Shown one piece after another: positions 32,668 through 36,893 of a stretch of 36,893 nucleotides of DNA (the stretch's first letter is position 1; every line of letters starts with the position of its first letter). The position numbers were made by a program, and so were the translations under genes. Under the pieces are notes generated by a model. The model made no database searches and was not told the DNA's origin. It saw only the letters and a program-made list of their open reading frames with translations. This DNA is from DASRVA01 sp050732935 (GTDB lineage: Bacteria; Gemmatimonadota; Gemmatimonadetes; JACCXV01; JAHWKZ01): assembly GCA_050732935.1 (NCBI GenBank), contig JBOHRW010000218.1:1-36893 (forward strand), read 5' to 3'.

Positions 32668-33023
32668 GCCGAATGAAAACAGTTCCCGGACAGGTGCGCA
32701 CCTGCCCGATCTGCAAGTCGACGATTCTCGAAAGCGCGAGCGTCTGCCCGGGCTGCCTGCATCATCTGCGGTTCGATGCCCATTCGGCGAAGCCCACCTG
32801 GTCGAGCTCCGCTCCGCTGCGGGTCGAAGGCACGATCCGCCACGCCGTGGGCGGCGAGCCATGGGAGTATTCCGTCGTGCTGGTCATCCGCAACGAGGAA
32901 GGCGAGGAGCTCGCTCGTCAGGTGCTAGGCGTGGGAGCGTTGAAGCCGTCGGAAGAGAGGACGTTCGCGCTGACCGTGGAGGTCCTCACTCCGGAGGAGG
33001 CCGAGGCGGCAGAGACGGAATAG
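32664..33023 (+). CDS. Small zinc-ribbon protein
   Basis: 119 aa; ATG overlaps the bactofilin stop as ATGA (32664-32667), so it is cotranslated. N-terminal zinc ribbon with Cys14-x2-Cys17 and Cys28-x2-Cys31 (TCPICKSTILESASVCPGC). The C-terminal half is beta-like (GEPWEYSVVLVIRNEEGEELARQVLGVGALKPSEERTFALTVEV) and resembles an Ig- or beta-sandwich fold. The adjacent bactofilin suggests a partner role in the same cell-shape complex. No established family name. Confidence 0.82.
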   Translation: MSRMKTVPGQVRTCPICKSTILESASVCPGCLHHLRFDAHSAKPTWSSSAPLRVEGTIRHAVGGEPWEYSVVLVIRNEEGEELARQVLGVGALKPSEERTFALTVEVLTPEEAEAAETE

Positions 33024-33148
33024 GCGGGCGTCGTCGCGACCGGGGAAGCTGTGGCGGTTGGCTTCGTCATGGTGACGCCCCTGGCAGCGGTGATTCCCGC
33101 GGAGACCGCTCACCGAGTACCTTCAGGCGTGAACCCTCCTCCCCGGTG

Positions 33149-33224
33149 GGGGGCATAGCTCAGTTGGGAGAGCATCTGCTTTGCAAGCAGAAGGTCGCCG
33201 GTTCGATTCCGGCTGCCTCCACCA
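33149..33224 (+). tRNA. tRNA-Ala (anticodon TGC)
   Basis: 76 bases with encoded CCA. Acceptor GGGGGCA pairs with TGCCTCC (one G-U pair); anticodon stem TCTGC/GCAGA encloses TTTGCAA, anticodon TGC; T arm GGTTCGATTCC present. Ends 23 bases before the convergent TonB-receptor stop. Confidence 0.97.
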
Positions 33225-33233
33225 GGGGGATCG

Positions 33234-33253
33234 CCGTGAGCCCGCCCTCACGG
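33234..33253. terminator. Hairpin between tRNA-Ala and the TonB-receptor gene
   Basis: CCGTGAG/CTCACGG stem with six-base loop, overlapping the last codons and stop of the receptor gene. It could stop transcription from either side, though neither flank has a T-run. Confidence 0.4.
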
Positions 33254-35692
33254 GAAAATCCCTTGCGGTTCCTCCCCGGCGTCGGGTCGCGGCTGCCGGC
33301 CCCGCGCCGGCTTCCCGAAGTTGTATTGGAATGTCAGCTGCAGGCTCCTGACGTCGAACTCCCGCTCGGTGATCTGCACGAGATTGTCGTCACCCACTTC
33401 CACGCGGAAGCGCATCGTGTCGAACGGGTCGACGGCCCGCAGGCTCAGGCTGGCCCGATCGTCCCATAGCTTCTTTCGTAGCGTCATGCTCGTCATCTTG
33501 AAGCTCGAGAACTCGCCGGTCTCGAACTCCACCGGGGCGCGGTAGAAGGTCATCGCCTGAAGGCTCAAGGTGGGGCTCAGCTGGACCGTGCCGTTCAAGC
33601 GCGTGGACCAGGTCACGGCGTTGCTCGAGAGGCTCGTCGCCGAACCGCCGTCGGTGACCATCTTGAACAGGTTGAAGCTCGCCATGCCATCGAACCACTC
33701 GCCGAGCTCGAGCGTCCCGTTGACGTCGGTGCCCCATGAGTCGCTGGTGGCCAGGTTCTCGAAGCGGATCGATGTCACCTCACGCCCGTCCACGACATCG
33801 TCGGTATCGACGACGAAGCGGATGATGTCACTCGTGTGGCGGTAGAAGGGCGTGATCTGGACTGACCCCAGCCCTCCCGAGCGCGTGAAGCCCAGCTCCA
33901 GCGCGTCGGTGTACTCGGGATCGAGCTCGGGGTTTCCGATGAAGACGTTCTGTACGTCGAAGAAGACCGGGAACGGGTTGAGCTCAAAGGACCCTGGGCG
34001 GCGGATCCGGCGCGAGTAGCTGAGCTTGAGCTGGGTGGCCTCGCTCGCGTTATAGACGGCGATGCCGCTCGGGAAGAGGCTCGTGTAATCGTGCGGGAAG
34101 CTCTCCTCGCTGAGCACGAAGTCCTGGCTCGCGTACTCCGCCCGAAGGCCGGCCTGGAGCTCGAACTTACCGAGGCCTCGACTCACTACTCCGTAGACCG
34201 CCTGAACCTGCTCGTCGAAGTCGAACGCGTTGCTCAGATCGCTCCGGACAAAGTCCCCCGTTCCGAGCGAATCTTCCAACATGAGAAACTCCCGATCCAG
34301 CCACCGGGCGCTCCCTTTGTAGCCCGCCTCGAGCTTGGTCTCCTCGCCCAGAGGACGAGTGTAGTCGATCTGTCCGATCAGCTCACGCGTGAGGGCATCG
34401 GTGTCGTTGCTCTCGGCCTCGATCCTGGAGATGGGTTCGGTTGTCGGCTGGCGCCAGAGCAGAGTCTGCTCCTCGTCGTCGGCCCGATTGAAGCGGAGCT
34501 CCGTCGACAGCTCGTGGCTGCGCGGCTCCCAGGTCCGCTTGAAGGCCAAGGTGTAGTCGAGAAGCAACGAATCCTCTTCGTCCTCGCGGGGGCGGGCGTA
34601 GCGGGCCGTCACCGAGCGCGACCCGTCAAGCTCGGTGTAGGCGCTGAACGCATCCTCGCTCGAGCTCCGGCGGTTCATGACGAGCGAGTTGGTGAGCACG
34701 TCGCGCTCCCCCAGCTGGTAGTCGAGCGTCGTGGAGAGGTTGTGGCCCTGGCGATCCGTCGTCTCGATCACATCCTGTTCGGTGAGCGATAGAGAAGAGC
34801 CCAGCGCGTCGATGCGGTCGCGGTGGTTGATCCCGGAAATATCGCGCTCGTTGTTGTGGTATCCGTAGGTCGTGAACAGGTTGATCGGCCCGCCCTGGTA
34901 GCCGAAGTTGGCGCCCACGTTATAGCGCTCCGTCGTCGCCGCACCGAGGGTGACCCCGCCGCTCGTGCCAAGGTCGGCATTCTGTTTCATGACGATGTTG
35001 ATGATCCCCGCCATCCCCTCCGGGTCCTCGGCGGCCGACGGAGTCGGGATCACCTCCACCCGGTCGATCGCGTTGGCGGGAAGCTGCTGGAGGTAGGCGC
35101 CCAGCTGCTCACCGCGGACGGGGGCCGCCCGGCCGTTGATCTGAACGGCCACGTTCTCGTTGCCGCGAAGGCTCACCTTCCCCTCGGTGTCCACCGCGAT
35201 CGAGGGTACCGATTCGAGCACCTCGCTCGCGGTGGTCGCAGCGGGAGCGATATCCCTGGCCAGGTACGTGTTCCGGTCGAGCTCCAGCGTGACCGTCGGC
35301 CGCTCGACCTCCACTTCGATCTCTTCCGCCTCGACGAGGGATTGGGCGAGCCGGATGACCCCGAGATCGACCTGCCGCGAGTCGCCCCCGATCGTAAAGT
35401 CGGCCGAGCGGTGGGAAGCGTATCCGATCGAGGTCACTTGTGCGTAATAGCTACCAGGCGGGATGCCCTGGACCCGGAACGATCCGTCCGTCTGGGCGAC
35501 AGCCCCCGTGACGATTGAGCTGTCGGCCGGGCTCCATATCGCGACCGAGGCTCCGGGGATCGGGTCGCCGGCCTCCGCGTCCACCACGCGGCCCTGGACC
35601 TCTGCGCCTGGTCGGCCGGGTTCCTGGGCGGCGCCCGAAGCCGCCCCGGAGAGAAGGATCAGAGCGAGCCAAACGGACCGGGTTCGTCTCAT
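33248..35692 (-). CDS. TonB-dependent outer-membrane receptor with CarboxypepD_reg-like domain
   Basis: 814 aa from the ATG at 35692. Signal peptide SVWLALILLSGAASGAAQ. Residues ~30-115 are a carboxypeptidase-regulatory-like domain (VQGRVVDAEAGDPIPGASVAIWSPADSS...FRVQGIPPGSYY.QVTSIGY). A plug follows with VSLRGNENVAVQINGRAAPV...IDRVEVIPTPSAAEDPEGMAGIINIVMK. The rest is a beta-barrel; the C-terminus FQYNFGKPA is followed by a short soluble tail. This is the 'outer membrane beta-barrel' (OMP_b-brl_3) class found in Bacteroidota and Gemmatimonadota. The ligand is not evident. No adjacent SusD or TonB genes. The apparent longer ORF to 36187 reads into the IS110 remnant by chance. Confidence 0.92.
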   Translation of the reverse strand: MRRTRSVWLALILLSGAASGAAQEPGRPGAEVQGRVVDAEAGDPIPGASVAIWSPADSSIVTGAVAQTDGSFRVQGIPPGSYYAQVTSIGYASHRSADFTIGGDSRQVDLGVIRLAQSLVEAEEIEVEVERPTVTLELDRNTYLARDIAPAATTASEVLESVPSIAVDTEGKVSLRGNENVAVQINGRAAPVRGEQLGAYLQQLPANAIDRVEVIPTPSAAEDPEGMAGIINIVMKQNADLGTSGGVTLGAATTERYNVGANFGYQGGPINLFTTYGYHNNERDISGINHRDRIDALGSSLSLTEQDVIETTDRQGHNLSTTLDYQLGERDVLTNSLVMNRRSSSEDAFSAYTELDGSRSVTARYARPREDEEDSLLLDYTLAFKRTWEPRSHELSTELRFNRADDEEQTLLWRQPTTEPISRIEAESNDTDALTRELIGQIDYTRPLGEETKLEAGYKGSARWLDREFLMLEDSLGTGDFVRSDLSNAFDFDEQVQAVYGVVSRGLGKFELQAGLRAEYASQDFVLSEESFPHDYTSLFPSGIAVYNASEATQLKLSYSRRIRRPGSFELNPFPVFFDVQNVFIGNPELDPEYTDALELGFTRSGGLGSVQITPFYRHTSDIIRFVVDTDDVVDGREVTSIRFENLATSDSWGTDVNGTLELGEWFDGMASFNLFKMVTDGGSATSLSSNAVTWSTRLNGTVQLSPTLSLQAMTFYRAPVEFETGEFSSFKMTSMTLRKKLWDDRASLSLRAVDPFDTMRFRVEVGDDNLVQITEREFDVRSLQLTFQYNFGKPARGRQPRPDAGEEPQGIFP

Positions 35693-36309
35693 TGGATCCA
35701 GCCTTTCGAGAAATACGGGGGTATGAGCCGGGTGCTCGTCGGGGACGGCGGCTAGCCTATAGAACGATTGAAGCATAGGACGAGTTTCAGGGCCAGTTCG
35801 TTTAAACGGCGCGGAGGAGAGATCCGGCCCCGCCCTGTGTACTCTGGCACCCGGGGGTTCCTTGGCAGCCCCAACGGTCGGCAACAAGTCGGGGCGGAGA
35901 AGCTGGGCGAGGATCCCCGCGGCTGCGTGGTCGTTCTTCAGCTTCGCCAAGGCGATCGCCTTGACCTTCTGGAGGTGAGCCAGCCTAGTCTCGATCCCCT
36001 CCAACAGGTCGTAGGGCCACGCCCAGTTGCCGGTCGACTCGAAGGCAACCCGGCCGGGTGCATCGCTGGACCGATGGGGCTGCTCGCGGTACATACCCAT
36101 ATTGGGGTCGGCCGATGGCGGGAGATCACGAAGCGCAGCCGCGCAGGTCAGGTGGGATATCTGGGGGAGGCCCGCAACGAGATGCACGATTCACCGACAC
36201 ACGGCACCGCAGCAATAAACCGCGACCGCTCGCCCTGATACTGGGTTTACATGGAACCAGCTACTTCAAGTTATGCATGCCCAGAGGCGGGAGGCGCAGG
36301 CGAGCTGTA
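35693..36309. other. Gene-poor stretch between TonB receptor and methyltransferase
   Basis: 617 bases. It contains the receptor's upstream region (a TATAGG box near 35755 on the minus strand may be its -10) and the IS110 transposase remnant (35831-36049). The remainder, 36050-36309, has no coding frame I can support. Confidence 0.6.
35831..36049 (-). pseudogene. IS110-family transposase fragment
   Basis: On the minus strand this reads VAFESTGNWAWPYDLLEGIE, then LAHLQKVKAIALAKLKNDHAAAGILAQLLRPDLLP, closely following the IS110 (DEDD) transposase N-terminal domain pattern 'vafEatGswy..ydlLe...i.v.lahplkvkaiA.aKiKtDkiDA.tLAeLLradLlP'. The second catalytic Asp of 'KtDkiDA' is missing (NDHAAA). 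Both ends are lost: no start and no C-terminal transposase domain. It is therefore a dead remnant. Confidence 0.75.
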
Positions 36310-36666
36310 ATGGCTAAGTGGTTCGAAGATGAATCGTTCTGGGAGACGCTCTACCCAATCATGTTCTCGGAGGAGCGCTTCCAGAGCGCGGAGGACCAGG
36401 TCGAGAATATCCTCAACCTCACGGGCTTTGGGGGCCGCGACGTGCTGGACCTGTGTTGTGGCCCCGGGCGGCATTCCGTCCTTCTCGCGAAAAAGGGGTT
36501 CAACGTGACCGGCGTAGATAGGTCGGCCTTCCTACTCCGAAAGGCGAGAGCGCACGCGGACCGGGAGAATGTGCAGGTTGAGTGGGTTGAGCAAGACATG
36601 CGCAACTTCGTGCGGCCGGACGCTTTTGACCTGGTCCTTAGGGCATGTGACATAATAACTGATTGA
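36310..36666 (+). pseudogene. SAM-dependent methyltransferase, cut by an IS
   Basis: ATG 36310 gives AKWFEDESFWETLYPIMFSEERF, a normal N-terminus of a class I methyltransferase family. The SAM motif is VLDLCCGPGRHSVLLAKKGFNVTGVDRS and motif II QDMRNFVRPDAFDLVL. Immediately after FDLVL the reading becomes RACDIITD and stops. The family should continue about 130 residues more. The break coincides with the start of ISAzo13-like sequence at about 36641, so the gene is truncated by insertion. Lower GC than the surrounding window. Confidence 0.8.
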
Positions 36667-36893
36667 TATGGAGTCGGCGTCGATGTAGCTTTGGGGCATG
36701 GACGCGGCCACGGTAGGCACGAAGTACGCGGCGCTGTCGGGGTCGCTGACGGAACGGTCGCGGCGGCTGTGGGCGGCGACGGAAGCGATGTCGCTGGGCC
36801 ATGGGGGCATTGCGTTGGTGGAGCGGGCGACGGGGATCTCGCGTTCGACCATCACGCGCGGCATCCGGGAAGTCGAGTCGGGGGCGAGCGATG
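36641..36893 (+). mobile_element. Left end of an ISAzo13-family insertion sequence (continues beyond window)
   Basis: The methyltransferase reading frame ends at ~36640 and non-coding AT-richer sequence (GGGCATGTGACATAATAAC) begins, which looks like a terminal inverted repeat, followed by the transposase gene. The other end, and any target duplication, lies outside the window. Confidence 0.72.
36698..36893 (+). CDS. ISAzo13-family transposase, N-terminal part
   Basis: From the ATG at 36698: DAATVGTKYAALSGSLTERS, then RRLWAATEAMSLGHGGIALVERATGISRSTITRGIREVESG. This is the typical ISAzo13 transposase start ('L.eR.RRLWAA.EA.alG.GGIa.VaraTGISrsTirRGi.Ele'), including its helix-turn-helix for DNA binding. 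The frame runs open to the right edge. Confidence 0.9.
   Translation, partial: MDAATVGTKYAALSGSLTERSRRLWAATEAMSLGHGGIALVERATGISRSTITRGIREVESGASD

Noticed and set aside
35693..36187. N-terminal extension of the TonB receptor to 36187
   Set aside because: The receptor has a proper signal peptide at 35692; upstream residues belong to the IS110 remnant.

Overview
The window is high-GC DNA from a Gram-negative (diderm) bacterium. It encodes a TonB-dependent receptor, a BamA-like outer-membrane barrel, many lipoproteins with lipobox cysteines, an L,D-transpeptidase, a bactofilin and Omp-type signal peptides. Gene style fits Gemmatimonadota or a related lineage such as Acidobacteriota: carboxypeptidase-regulatory-like TonB receptor, exported HEAT-cyclophilin fusion, many secreted proteins of unknown function, cobalamin-type radical SAM enzymes and apparent leaderless promoters. 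The phylum is an inference; no rRNA is present.

Layout. (1) 1-3748, minus strand: a POTRA-less Omp85-type barrel followed by two tandem paralogous lipoproteins with kinase-like motifs; the second paralogue runs off the left edge. (2) 3953-4424: an 87-aa protein and tRNA-Ile(GAT) with promoter and hairpin. (3) 4477-8183, minus strand: small exported lipoproteins, an AraC-type regulator and an M23 peptidase. (4) 8334-18407, mostly plus: an NTF2-like lipoprotein with a strong terminator, phosphoenolpyruvate synthase, a threonine dehydratase-like enzyme and a MOP-superfamily flippase, then a convergent L,D-transpeptidase, a HEAT-cyclophilin fusion and a membrane protein. (5) 18442-24214, minus: a tightly packed set with an M48 protease, a periplasmic protein, an MscS channel with a cyclic-nucleotide-binding tail, a CHASE2 adenylate cyclase and a conserved small protein. 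(6) 24430-32012: a small glycine-rich membrane protein, two cobalamin-binding-type radical SAM enzymes, a frameshifted GT2-TPR-propeller glycosyltransferase, a Tat-type collagen-like lipoprotein and a DUF309 protein. (7) 32164-35692: bactofilin plus zinc-ribbon pair, tRNA-Ala(TGC) and a TonB-dependent receptor. (8) 35693-36893: a mobile-element scar, with an IS110-family transposase remnant and a methyltransferase interrupted by the start of an ISAzo13-family element that continues past the right edge.

Two gene sets look functionally coherent. The CHASE2 cyclase and the cNMP-domain MscS channel are six bases apart and could be a cAMP source and its target channel. The Omp85-like barrel and the kinase-motif lipoproteins are separated by one base and could form an envelope-localised system without an obvious described counterpart. 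The core of the window carries no phage or conjugation genes; the only clear sign of mobility is at the right end.
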